Shown here piece after piece: positions 9,217 to 17,089 of a stretch of 64,000 bases of DNA (the first letter of the stretch is position 1; the number at the start of each line of letters is the position of its first letter). This stretch comes from an uncultured Eggerthellaceae bacterium (GTDB lineage: Bacteria > Actinomycetota > Coriobacteriia > Coriobacteriales > Eggerthellaceae), in NCBI GenBank assembly GCA_934668515.1, contig CAKUNS010000003.1, positions 28,859-92,858 on the forward strand, in the 5' to 3' direction. The position numbers were made by a program, and so were the translations under genes. The notes below the pieces were generated by a model. The model saw only the letters and a list, made by a program, of their open reading frames with translations, did not search any database and was not told the origin of the DNA.

Positions 9217-10230
9217 ATGGACTCACGCGACATGCTCACCGGCGCCCTTATCGCCCTCTCGACCACGGCAGGACGCGCCACGCAGCAACTCACCGACGAA
9301 ACCGACGACATCGTGATCGGCGGTGTTGCCGCTTGCTGCGGTGACGCCCCCAACGACGCCGCGCTTAACGCCTTCGCAGAACGCGCCCACGAAGAAAACC
9401 TGCGTCTGGCAAAGGAATCCGAAGGAGTTGCCAATGCCGACTTCGACATGGAAAACCTTGAAGAGCAGGACGAAAACGTCAAGGCGCTGAAGAAGGTGAT
9501 CCTTGCGGGTCTTCGCGACGTCGCCAGCCCCACCCTGCGCGCTCGCAACAAAGAGCTCTCGAATCCTGAGGTCAACGCATTCTTCCGCGCCGTTCTGTAC
9601 ACGATCGGCGGTCAAGAAGCCGCCACGGGGTCGCTCATCGAACTTTCAACAAAGGTGGGCGAGGTGAACTGGTACGTCTGCGAGGCGCTTGGCCAGGCGA
9701 CGAACGCCGACGACGAAGTGAAAAAGGTCGCAGACGGCCTGATCGCGGGCTTGAAGGACCAAACCATCGGCCACGTGTTCTTCATTGGCGGCGGCAATGC
9801 CGACGAAGAGGCTTACGATTACTACACCGAGTTCGCGCAGAGCGCGCCAAAGAACAGCGTTTTCGTAAGCTATGGCAGCATCGGCGACCGTCTCGCGAAG
9901 CTCGATCTGGGAACGGCGGGAGCCCAGCCCCGTTTCGTGAACCTGGGTTCGCGTGCCGATATCTACGCAGCCGTCCAGACGTCCATCGCCCTTGCGAACG
10001 AGTTCAACAAAAGCGTCAACGATCTGCCGATGAGCTTCTTGGTGTCGCAGCACTGCGAAGAGGGCGTTGCCGCCCTTCTCACGCTTCTGTGGATCGGCAT
10101 CAAGAACGTGTCGTTCGGCCCCGCCCTTCCCGAGTATCTTCCCGAGAAGGCGCTCAACTTCTTCAAGCAGGCATATGCCCTGAAGATCGCCGGCAACGCA
10201 CAGGACGACCTGAACGGTTTTCTGAGCTAA
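9217..10230 (+). CDS. Hybrid-cluster-protein (Hcp)-like protein lacking the metal-cluster ligands
   Basis: This 337-residue protein resembles the C-terminal part of Hcp (hydroxylamine/NO reductase). Residues about 140-163 (LIELSTKVGE) match Hcp's helical segment. Residues 186-263 match the GGCDG / YYTEFA / LGCGKYR / LLDVGQCNDAY region, and 268-308 match the DLP..SWFEQKAVAILL..LGIKNI..GPtLPaF region. The ligand positions are changed: Gly193 in GGGNA for the first Cys, Ser221 in YGSIGDR, Arg246 in LGSRADIY, Cys280 for the Glu and Glu282 for the Lys. The N-terminal CxxC cluster and the middle His/Glu/Cys domain are missing. Known Hcps are about 550 residues. The ATG at 9217 has GGAAG upstream. 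It faces addA convergently. The function is unknown; a structural or regulatory paralogue is a guess. Confidence 0.75.
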   Translation: MDSRDMLTGALIALSTTAGRATQQLTDETDDIVIGGVAACCGDAPNDAALNAFAERAHEENLRLAKESEGVANADFDMENLEEQDENVKALKKVILAGLRDVASPTLRARNKELSNPEVNAFFRAVLYTIGGQEAATGSLIELSTKVGEVNWYVCEALGQATNADDEVKKVADGLIAGLKDQTIGHVFFIGGGNADEEAYDYYTEFAQSAPKNSVFVSYGSIGDRLAKLDLGTAGAQPRFVNLGSRADIYAAVQTSIALANEFNKSVNDLPMSFLVSQHCEEGVAALLTLLWIGIKNVSFGPALPEYLPEKALNFFKQAYALKIAGNAQDDLNGFLS

Positions 10231-10238
10231 CGAATCGG

Positions 10239-10270
10239 GCTCATGCGCATGCCTTGGCATGCGCATGAGC
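10239..10270. terminator. Perfect inverted repeat shared by two convergent gene ends
   Basis: Fifteen-base arms GCTCATGCGCATGCC (10239-10253) and their exact complement (10256-10270) are separated by two bases. The repeat includes the last codons of addA and lies nine bases after the Hcp-like gene stop. It could act as a bidirectional hairpin, but no T-run follows on either side. Confidence 0.55.
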
Positions 10271-13200
10271 AATTGCCTGAGCGAGGCTGTCTTTATCGTG
10301 CGACTCGAAACGATACCGCACGATTTGAGGCTGGCCATCCAACGAGCGTTGCTCGACCCTAACGAACGTCGCCTCCACCGCATCGAAGCCCGCACGTAAC
10401 AGGGCATACGCATAGCACGACGCCTGAAGCACGTGCTTTTCCCTTACTTCCCCATCGGTCTCGGACAGATTGCCACCCGTCTTGTAGTCAACCACATGTG
10501 CGAGGCCTTTCGAGTTTGAGGGGCTTGTGGCAAGCAAGTCAATCTCACCCTCAAGGTAAACACTGCCGCCACGCTCATCTGGCACGTCCACGAAGAACGG
10601 CACCTCGGCGGACAAGTTTGCATCATCGGCCGCGACATCATGCGCAAGATCGCTCTCGAACCAAGCGGCGAGCGCCTGGGCTAGACGGAATCGCGACGCG
10701 TATCCAACCCCGCACTGACGACAGACGGCGTCAATCCGCGACTCGGGCGGCATGCACAACGCCTCCCCGGGCCCTCGTGCGATAACAGCGTATTGAGCCA
10801 GCAGGTGAAACGCCGTTCCAAAGTCGGTCGCCCTATCGTCTGCAGGTTGTTTTTCATCCAACCACGCATCGTCGCGGAGCGGATCGCCCTCAACCGGCAC
10901 TCCAAAGCCACTCACGTCGGAAAGACTGGTCTCGACGGCGTGCTTGGAAGCAAGGTCTGCCAACAAACTGCCCGAATGAGACGCATCCGAAACGGCCGAG
11001 TAGCTGAAAATGCCCCCGCGATCGTGAAAGAACACGCGATCGCTTAAGCTTGAAAGAGACTCGTCGACAGGCACAGCGAACTTATCGTCGCTGGAGCCCT
11101 GCGAAGATGATCCACTATCACCCACATCATCTTTCTCCAAGGCCACATGCTGGACACGCGCTAACGTCGTGCCGCCGAACTCATGCATGGTCACGCCCGG
11201 GGCGAACCAGTCATTGGTGCCAGTGAGCGCGGGTCCGATCGACGAAAACGCGTTCTTGGGCGCCCCGTTGGCATTGTCCTTCGTGCGGTTGCCGAACGTT
11301 GCCACGATCAGGGCCTCTTTCGCGCGCGTCAAAGCCACATAGAGCAGACGCTTGGCCTCTTCTGTTTCGCCAAGCATCTCGCGCCTGCGCATAAGGGCAC
11401 GCAATTCCAGAATGTCGCCGCAAGAGGCCATCTTTGACGGGATTTCATCTTCCAGCAGCTCTTCATCCAAGGCGTCATCAAGAGCCTTGCCGATATTTGC
11501 CACGGGCCCCTTTATGCCTGACACCGATTTACCCAAATCAAGCGATACGAAAACGCGTCCGTCGACGGAATCAAGCAGCAACGCCGACGAGTCCGACCCC
11601 GACGACTTCATCTCGGCCACGGCAACAATGGGGAACTCCAAGCCCTTTGCGGCATGGATGGTCATGATGCGCACGAAGTTGCCACCCGAAACAGACAAGG
11701 CGCCCGGCGCCTGAACCATGCCGGCAACTTGGCTTGCGAACTGCTCCGCAAGCGTTGCCGAGCCCCGCGGGCAGGCTTCCTCGGCCTCGCCCACCAGCCG
11801 CACGAGCTTGTACATGTTCGCAACGCTTGCGCGACCTTCCTCACCTTGATGCTGCATGCGCGCAATCCAACCTGATTCAACAAGCAGGTCGTTAACAATG
11901 CTGCGCGCAGAGCTGACGCCAACGCGTTGACGAGCACGTCGAAGCACCGTTACCGCTTGAGCCAAGCGCGATGACAACGGCGCGCCGTCTATGCCCTGAG
12001 CCCCGAAGTCGGAAACAACCGCTTTACCCAGGACGCGAACGCCTTCGTGAAGGTCGCGTCTTCTTACGGAACCGTTCTGACGCCTAGTTGTGGCAACTTC
12101 AATGAGCTCGTCGGCAGTCAACCCGAACAAGGGGCTTGAGAGAACGCCGAAGAGCCCATCTTCGCATGCGGGGTTCGCAAGCCAGTTAAGCAAAGAGACG
12201 ACGAGCGCCGTTTCGGGGGCGTTCTTCAAAACCGATCCGCCCGCGATGACGCACGAAAGCCCCACGTCGCGAACGGCTGCGGCGTAGACATCGGCATGCG
12301 ACATCGTTCCAAGAAGAATGACCATGTCCCCCGCCGAATGGCCCGCTTTCGACAAGTTCGAGAACTCTTCGGCTATCGCGCGAGCGGACGAAAGGCGCAT
12401 GAGTTCGGTGCCACCGCGTGAGGGATACGAAACATGACGGACGACAATGCGCGCGCCGTCACCCAAAAACGGCTTCTTAACCTCTTTCTCGTCACGCGAA
12501 GGCGCTAGAGACATGAATTCCTTGCCGAACATATCATCGCGCTCGAAAATGCGGTCAACGAAGGACAGCACATCGCGATGGCTTCGAAAGTTGTCGGGCA
12601 GATAGATAATGTCGTCGGCGTTGCGCACCTGCACATCGGAAAGGTGCCGGCGGTACACGGACACGTCCGCCCCGCGGAAACGATAGATGCTCTGCTGCGC
12701 GTCGCCCACAACGCACAGACGGAAGGCATCGGGACCAGCCAAGCGCTTGATCATATCGACCTGGGATTGATCGGTGTCCTGAAACTCGTCGATCATGATG
12801 AGCTTGAACTTGTCTTCGAGCGAAGCTGCGATATCGGGGTGGTTGGCGATCGCCTGGGAGGCAAGTAGCAGCAAGTCATCGTTGCTAAGAACGCCTGCGC
12901 GATGCTTCAGCTTGTCCAATATCTCGGCTGCACGATTGGATATCTCAAGGATGGTTTCAAAAAGCGGCTGAGCCGCAGAGAGGCGCAGTGAAACCGCTTC
13001 AGCCGTGATCTCGCCCAGAAGGCTTTTCGCCGTCTCTTTGAAATCGGCCTTGCCGAAATTGCAGCTTGTCGGTAGCAACCCCATGACGCTCAGGGCATCC
13101 GCGGCGTCGAGCCTGCCCTCGTTGACCAAACGCGCGATCTCTTCCGAAGCCAACTGAGCTTGCGCGACGAACTTGGCCTTGCTGGCCGAATCGCTTTGGC

Positions 13201-13840
13201 CCTCCGCCAAGCCTATCATCAAGCCCAGAGCCGAAGCTACTTTGTCTAAAACCGCCACAGGAGAGACAGGATCGCCCAACTGCATAAGCATGATGCCGTC
13301 TTCCTGCGCAGGGATCTTCTCGACAAGTCGAAGCACCATATCCTCTACCGACGCCGACCCGAACGCAGAACCGAAAGAAGATGCCTGATATTCCGAGAAC
13401 AGCACCTTGCACTCGTCCGCAGACGAGTCGCGCATTTCCTCGAGCGCGACTTCAACCGCAGACCTGCGCATTTCCTGCAACATGACATCGTCGGCGACGG
13501 AAAACGACGGATCGATGCCCAGCTGAACGGCGTTCGACCGAAGGATTCGCGAGCACATTCCGTGGATGGTCGAGATCCACGCCTCGTCGACTTTCAAGGC
13601 CTGATCGATCATGCCGGCATCGCGCAGCGATGTCTTGACGCGAGACTTCAGCTCGCCAGCCGCCTTCTTGGTGAAGGTGATGGCAAGAACCTGATCGATA
13701 TCGTCCACATAGCCGCTGGTCAGAGCGTTCACGATGCGTTTAGTAAGCGTGAAGGTCTTTCCCGAGCCTGCGCCGGCAGCTACGACCAAAGGCTCATCGA
13801 GCGTGTTGATGCATTTCAATTGACCGGGTTTGAGAGCCAT
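10241..13840 (-). CDS. addA: ATP-dependent helicase/nuclease subunit A (AddA-type)
   Basis: This UvrD/Rep-superfamily helicase of about 1199 residues carries a C-terminal RecB-type nuclease domain. It is the motor and one nuclease of the AddAB complex that processes double-strand DNA ends for RecA loading. Walker A AAGAGSGKT is at 21-29. The DEFQDTDQ Walker B/motif II is near 365, followed by GDAQQSIYRFRGAD motif III. The C-terminal PD-(D/E)XK signature reads EGEIDLL and VVDYKTGG at about 1090-1120. The ATG at 13840 follows the addB stop by two bases, so the two are co-translated. Its last codons lie inside a perfect inverted repeat. The in-frame ORF extends to 13879, but homology starts at MALKPGQ. 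Confidence 0.92.
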   Translation of the reverse strand: MALKPGQLKCINTLDEPLVVAAGAGSGKTFTLTKRIVNALTSGYVDDIDQVLAITFTKKAAGELKSRVKTSLRDAGMIDQALKVDEAWISTIHGMCSRILRSNAVQLGIDPSFSVADDVMLQEMRRSAVEVALEEMRDSSADECKVLFSEYQASSFGSAFGSASVEDMVLRLVEKIPAQEDGIMLMQLGDPVSPVAVLDKVASALGLMIGLAEGQSDSASKAKFVAQAQLASEEIARLVNEGRLDAADALSVMGLLPTSCNFGKADFKETAKSLLGEITAEAVSLRLSAAQPLFETILEISNRAAEILDKLKHRAGVLSNDDLLLLASQAIANHPDIAASLEDKFKLIMIDEFQDTDQSQVDMIKRLAGPDAFRLCVVGDAQQSIYRFRGADVSVYRRHLSDVQVRNADDIIYLPDNFRSHRDVLSFVDRIFERDDMFGKEFMSLAPSRDEKEVKKPFLGDGARIVVRHVSYPSRGGTELMRLSSARAIAEEFSNLSKAGHSAGDMVILLGTMSHADVYAAAVRDVGLSCVIAGGSVLKNAPETALVVSLLNWLANPACEDGLFGVLSSPLFGLTADELIEVATTRRQNGSVRRRDLHEGVRVLGKAVVSDFGAQGIDGAPLSSRLAQAVTVLRRARQRVGVSSARSIVNDLLVESGWIARMQHQGEEGRASVANMYKLVRLVGEAEEACPRGSATLAEQFASQVAGMVQAPGALSVSGGNFVRIMTIHAAKGLEFPIVAVAEMKSSGSDSSALLLDSVDGRVFVSLDLGKSVSGIKGPVANIGKALDDALDEELLEDEIPSKMASCGDILELRALMRRREMLGETEEAKRLLYVALTRAKEALIVATFGNRTKDNANGAPKNAFSSIGPALTGTNDWFAPGVTMHEFGGTTLARVQHVALEKDDVGDSGSSSQGSSDDKFAVPVDESLSSLSDRVFFHDRGGIFSYSAVSDASHSGSLLADLASKHAVETSLSDVSGFGVPVEGDPLRDDAWLDEKQPADDRATDFGTAFHLLAQYAVIARGPGEALCMPPESRIDAVCRQCGVGYASRFRLAQALAAWFESDLAHDVAADDANLSAEVPFFVDVPDERGGSVYLEGEIDLLATSPSNSKGLAHVVDYKTGGNLSETDGEVREKHVLQASCYAYALLRAGFDAVEATFVRVEQRSLDGQPQIVRYRFESHDKDSLAQAIAHAHAKACA

Positions 13841-13842
13841 AA

Positions 13843-16632
13843 CTATGCACCCCGTTTCGCGCAAGAGAAATCGGGACAAAAACGGCAGGCGTCCTTAGTT
13901 GACGGATTAGCCTGGACACAGCCGTTTCTCATGCCCTCAACGGCCACCTTGACCAACTCCTCAGTCGCATCAAGCATGCTCGAGAACGTCAAAGCGGACA
14001 AACTCATTTGGTCTTCTTCCTTAAGTTGAGCGTCCGCCAACCCCGTAGCATACGCCTCCCTCGACCATCCTTCGGGATCGCTTAGGGAACACGCGCACTT
14101 GTCGGAGCTGATATGCGGAAGGTGAACCGCATCGATGACGCGCGGGTCGTACGATCCAGCGATGTCGTGGCTTTTACCGTAGCTGACATAAAACGCCCCC
14201 ACGACATTAAGTCCCAGCGCCTGCTTAACCACCTGCGCATAAATACGCGTCTGAACCTTGCCCGCATGAAGAGCATCGCAAGACGCAAGCTGATGACCTG
14301 CGGTAACCGACCCCTTGTAGTCAAGGATGACTGCGTTGCCGTTAGCGTCGACATCGATGCGATCGACTTTTCCCACCAAATCGATGCCGGCGTATTTCGC
14401 CTGACAGTCGGCGCTTTCGTCACCAGGCAGCCCTATGACGTACTCAAAATAGCGAGGCTGGAACGTCGGGAGCAACGCGGCGTCGTAATCAAGGAAATCG
14501 ATGATCTGGCTTTTGAAGGCATCCATGGCACGCTTCTCAAGCTGTCCACAGGGAACAAGCCTGTTAGACCCAGGCTCCATTTCAAACTGTTCGGCCTCAA
14601 GCTGATCGAGCACATGTCCCATCAGCTGACGGGCTTGTTTAAGATTGCCTCCGTCAACCTTTGAATAACCCTCAGATTGAAAGGCGCGGTAAAACCGCTC
14701 GAGCGCCGCATGGGCGAATACACCCTTTTCCAGCGGGCCCCATTCTTCCCTGCTTCCCTGCGCTTTCAGGCGGTTGAGCACGAACCACTTGCGCGGGCAT
14801 TCAAGATAATTCTCGATCTGCGAAGGCGAAGGCGCGCAATACGAGCCCGTTTGCGAAAAACGGGGCAACAGCGCGAAAGCGCGATAATCGGAAGAGAGCG
14901 ATCCTTGACCGTTGCCGGGCAACGTCTCGCTAACAGATTGGATCGTCGACGAAGGCGCCGCGACTGCATTTGCGAAGAGGTCCTCCTCGCCCCGCTCGGT
15001 TGCGCAGCAAGAAAGGTCGAGGTCTTGACGATTGCAAGCGTCAAGGAATTCCTCGAGCACGACACAGGGATACGTCTCGTTCGCATCGAAATCATGCAAT
15101 GCGCGCTCGAACACAAAGTGAGTGGTTGGCAAGCCCTGCAGCGCGCGAAAACGCCTTCGGGCCTGAGACAGCGATGAGTCAACAGGGTAAAGACCCAGCT
15201 TCGCGAAAAGAACCGAGGCGGCGTTGTCTTTGTCGGCAACGGGATAGTCGGCGTTGTTCATATCCGCCATGATCAGCGTTGAAACCGACCCGGCATCCAG
15301 CGTTGATATATCGTCCTGCGTACCGATGGTCACATCCACAGACCCTGGCACCGCTTGCTTGGATACGGAAATCGCCGAGTCTTTTATCAGGTTGATGCAA
15401 TCCTCCACGGACAGATCGAATGCCCGAGCTGCGGCATACATTGCACGAAGTGCCGACATCGCCTCGATTTGCTCCGCCCTAAATGCCTCGCTCCAGCCAA
15501 CCCGCGCCATCATCCTGTCAATGAAGGCACCCAGCAGAATATCGGCATCAGGATCGGAAGCAAGCTCCTCCAATTGCGAGAATTCTTCGAAATCAGCACG
15601 AAGGGCAGAAAGGTACGGCTCTTTTTCCGCTATGCGATCGTTCAGCAGAAGGGACTCCGCCTTCTGAGCCGTGGAAGCATCGACGCCAGAGAACGGGGAC
15701 AGCATGACGTCCACCAGAGCCGAAGCCCACTGGTCGCTGAAAAGGCAGTCGAACATGGAAACGAACGCGCTGCCGAATGCCGTCTGAACGAACGGCTTTC
15801 GGGCGCGCACCGCGCAGTTCACCCCTTCATCCGCAAGGCTTCGCGCAAGGGAGTCGTACATTTCAAGAGGATTGACGCAGGTGACAGCAACAGGGCCCTC
15901 GACAAGAAGCGAACGGACGATGTCAGCTACCAACGCAGGCTGAGCATAACGCCCCGAAGCGCACCCGAAATAACAAGAAACGCCCTTGGGAAGGGGAATC
16001 ACGCCCTCTGCACCCAGAGCCTCGTCGACATGCACGTGCAGGCGATCGTTTTCCCTGAAAAGCAGTTGCTGATGCCATGAGAGCGGAGCGGCTTTGCAAA
16101 CGAGCACGTCAAGGTCGCGCGGAAATGCGTCCTGGCTTGGAGATAGAAGAGCAACGGCGCTGCCCAGTTCGACGAAGCCCCGCGCTGCTATGTAATCGAA
16201 ATAGTCGGCGATAACGCCAAGAAGGGTCTTCTCGTTTTCAGAAAGAGCCGCCACCGAACCCGAACCCGATTCGCCTTCAGACGCATCGCCATTGCGCAAA
16301 GCATCAATCGCACCCTGCATCTCCGGCAAGCCCGCGCCCGCTTGCGCGATTTTCGCAGCAAGATGCACGTAGCCCGGAGCAAGAAGGAATTCGTTTTGCA
16401 CATCCTTGAAAACGGCTTGCATTGCCATCATGCGCAACGCGTCGTTGACGATGACTCGTCCGTCTCCAGCAAGCTCCCACAGTGCAGACACCCACCCTTG
16501 AAACGTGGTGACCGTTACGCCGAAAAGCTGGGAGCCGGCATGCGCGCGACGATATGCATCAACCTGCGCAAAGGTTGGCAGAAGAACCACGTCGAACGAC
16601 GCGGGATGAGTATGTTCAACATCGATTATCAT
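13843..16632 (-). CDS. addB: AddB-type nuclease subunit (PD-(D/E)XK, iron-sulfur)
   Basis: This protein of about 929 residues is the probable partner of AddA. Its C-terminal third is a RecB-family nuclease: PSQIENYLECPRKW opens the domain, and VGKVDRIDVD with VILDYKG gives the catalytic acids and lysine. The extreme C-terminus CRFCPDFSCAKRGA supplies three Cys that, with the Cys of ECPRKW, form the 4Fe-4S staple known in AddB. The N-terminal helicase-like region lacks a Walker A GKT motif, so ATP hydrolysis probably rests with AddA. In-frame starts exist at 16668 (TTG), 16641 and 16632. The last is chosen because it lacks a Shine-Dalgarno sequence but sits seven bases after a TACAAT -10 element, as expected for a leaderless mRNA. 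A LexA-type box overlaps the -35. Confidence 0.85.
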   Translation of the reverse strand: MIIDVEHTHPASFDVVLLPTFAQVDAYRRAHAGSQLFGVTVTTFQGWVSALWELAGDGRVIVNDALRMMAMQAVFKDVQNEFLLAPGYVHLAAKIAQAGAGLPEMQGAIDALRNGDASEGESGSGSVAALSENEKTLLGVIADYFDYIAARGFVELGSAVALLSPSQDAFPRDLDVLVCKAAPLSWHQQLLFRENDRLHVHVDEALGAEGVIPLPKGVSCYFGCASGRYAQPALVADIVRSLLVEGPVAVTCVNPLEMYDSLARSLADEGVNCAVRARKPFVQTAFGSAFVSMFDCLFSDQWASALVDVMLSPFSGVDASTAQKAESLLLNDRIAEKEPYLSALRADFEEFSQLEELASDPDADILLGAFIDRMMARVGWSEAFRAEQIEAMSALRAMYAAARAFDLSVEDCINLIKDSAISVSKQAVPGSVDVTIGTQDDISTLDAGSVSTLIMADMNNADYPVADKDNAASVLFAKLGLYPVDSSLSQARRRFRALQGLPTTHFVFERALHDFDANETYPCVVLEEFLDACNRQDLDLSCCATERGEEDLFANAVAAPSSTIQSVSETLPGNGQGSLSSDYRAFALLPRFSQTGSYCAPSPSQIENYLECPRKWFVLNRLKAQGSREEWGPLEKGVFAHAALERFYRAFQSEGYSKVDGGNLKQARQLMGHVLDQLEAEQFEMEPGSNRLVPCGQLEKRAMDAFKSQIIDFLDYDAALLPTFQPRYFEYVIGLPGDESADCQAKYAGIDLVGKVDRIDVDANGNAVILDYKGSVTAGHQLASCDALHAGKVQTRIYAQVVKQALGLNVVGAFYVSYGKSHDIAGSYDPRVIDAVHLPHISSDKCACSLSDPEGWSREAYATGLADAQLKEEDQMSLSALTFSSMLDATEELVKVAVEGMRNGCVQANPSTKDACRFCPDFSCAKRGA

Positions 16633-16639
16633 GTCCGAC

Positions 16640-16668
16640 ATTGTAACAAGCAACAAGGATAAGAACAA
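16640..16668 (-). promoter_or_regulatory. Predicted leaderless promoter of addBA
   Basis: On the minus strand TTGTTC (16668-16663) and TACAAT (16645-16640) are separated by exactly 17 bases, and the ATG at 16632 begins eight bases after the -10. The -35 hexamer is half of the LexA-type box at 16663-16674. Confidence 0.55.
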
Positions 16669-16685
16669 ATGTTCTTATCCTTGTT
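16652..16685. promoter_or_regulatory. LexA (SOS)-type box in a 34-bp palindrome before addB
   Basis: Two 16-base arms (16652-16667 and 16670-16685) are exact inverted copies with a two-base centre. The core GAACAAATGTTC at 16663-16674 fits the Gram-positive LexA/DinR consensus GAAC-RNRY-GTTC at every position. A bound repressor would cover the predicted -35 of addBA. A hairpin role in RNA is possible but less likely, as no T-run follows. Confidence 0.65.
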
Positions 16686-16736
16686 CACAAAGCAATTGAT
16701 TTGTCTAATCGCGGCCGGGCAAAGACCTCATGCAAG

Positions 16737-16765
16737 CTAAGCCCAGATCCGCCGCGGCGGCTTAG
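16737..16765 (-). terminator. Hairpin at the end of the secDF operon
   Basis: CTAAGCC (16737-16743) pairs with GGCTTAG (16759-16765), with a self-complementary CCGCCGCGGCGG between them. It begins inside the stop codon of the DUF1292-like gene. No strong T-run follows, so termination is uncertain. Confidence 0.45.
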
Positions 16766-17082
16766 GCGAAATCGTAAAGATCCTTCGCGGCCACTTGGAA
16801 CGCCTGGTAAACCTCTTCCGAGATGGCGTCGTCGTCAACAAGTTCGAAGGCAACGGGCTGCTCGTCCTCGTCAAGCTCGGTCGCTTCAAGAATGACAACC
16901 TCGCCCGAAGACGTAGCGGGCTCGTCTTCGGTAACCGGGAAGAAAAACGCGTAACGGCGGTCGTTGTGGATCAGAAGCCCCAGGAACTCCATCTCGACGA
17001 CGTCGCCGTTCTCGTCTTCCAGGGCGATGACCATGCCCTCTTCGGTCGGCGGTGCGAAATTAGGTGCACTTCCCTCACGCAT
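16762..17082 (-). CDS. Small acidic protein, DUF1292-like
   Basis: This 106-residue acidic protein contains the pattern ALEDENGDVVEMEFLG, then YAFFFPV and EVVILEATE. This resembles the DUF1292 family of small Gram-positive proteins of unknown function. The reading frame opens further upstream to 17283, but that extension overlaps secDF and is compositionally unlike a protein. The ATG at 17082, seven bases after the secDF stop and preceded by AGGAAGTAGG, is the convincing start. It is probably co-transcribed with secDF. No membrane segment or signal peptide is seen. Confidence 0.75.
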   Translation of the reverse strand: MREGSAPNFAPPTEEGMVIALEDENGDVVEMEFLGLLIHNDRRYAFFFPVTEDEPATSSGEVVILEATELDEDEQPVAFELVDDDAISEEVYQAFQVAAKDLYDFA

Positions 17083-17089
17083 GATGTAC

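Noticed and set aside
9217..10230. Functional hydroxylamine reductase
   Set aside because: The cluster-binding residues are absent, so catalysis by the hybrid cluster is not expected.
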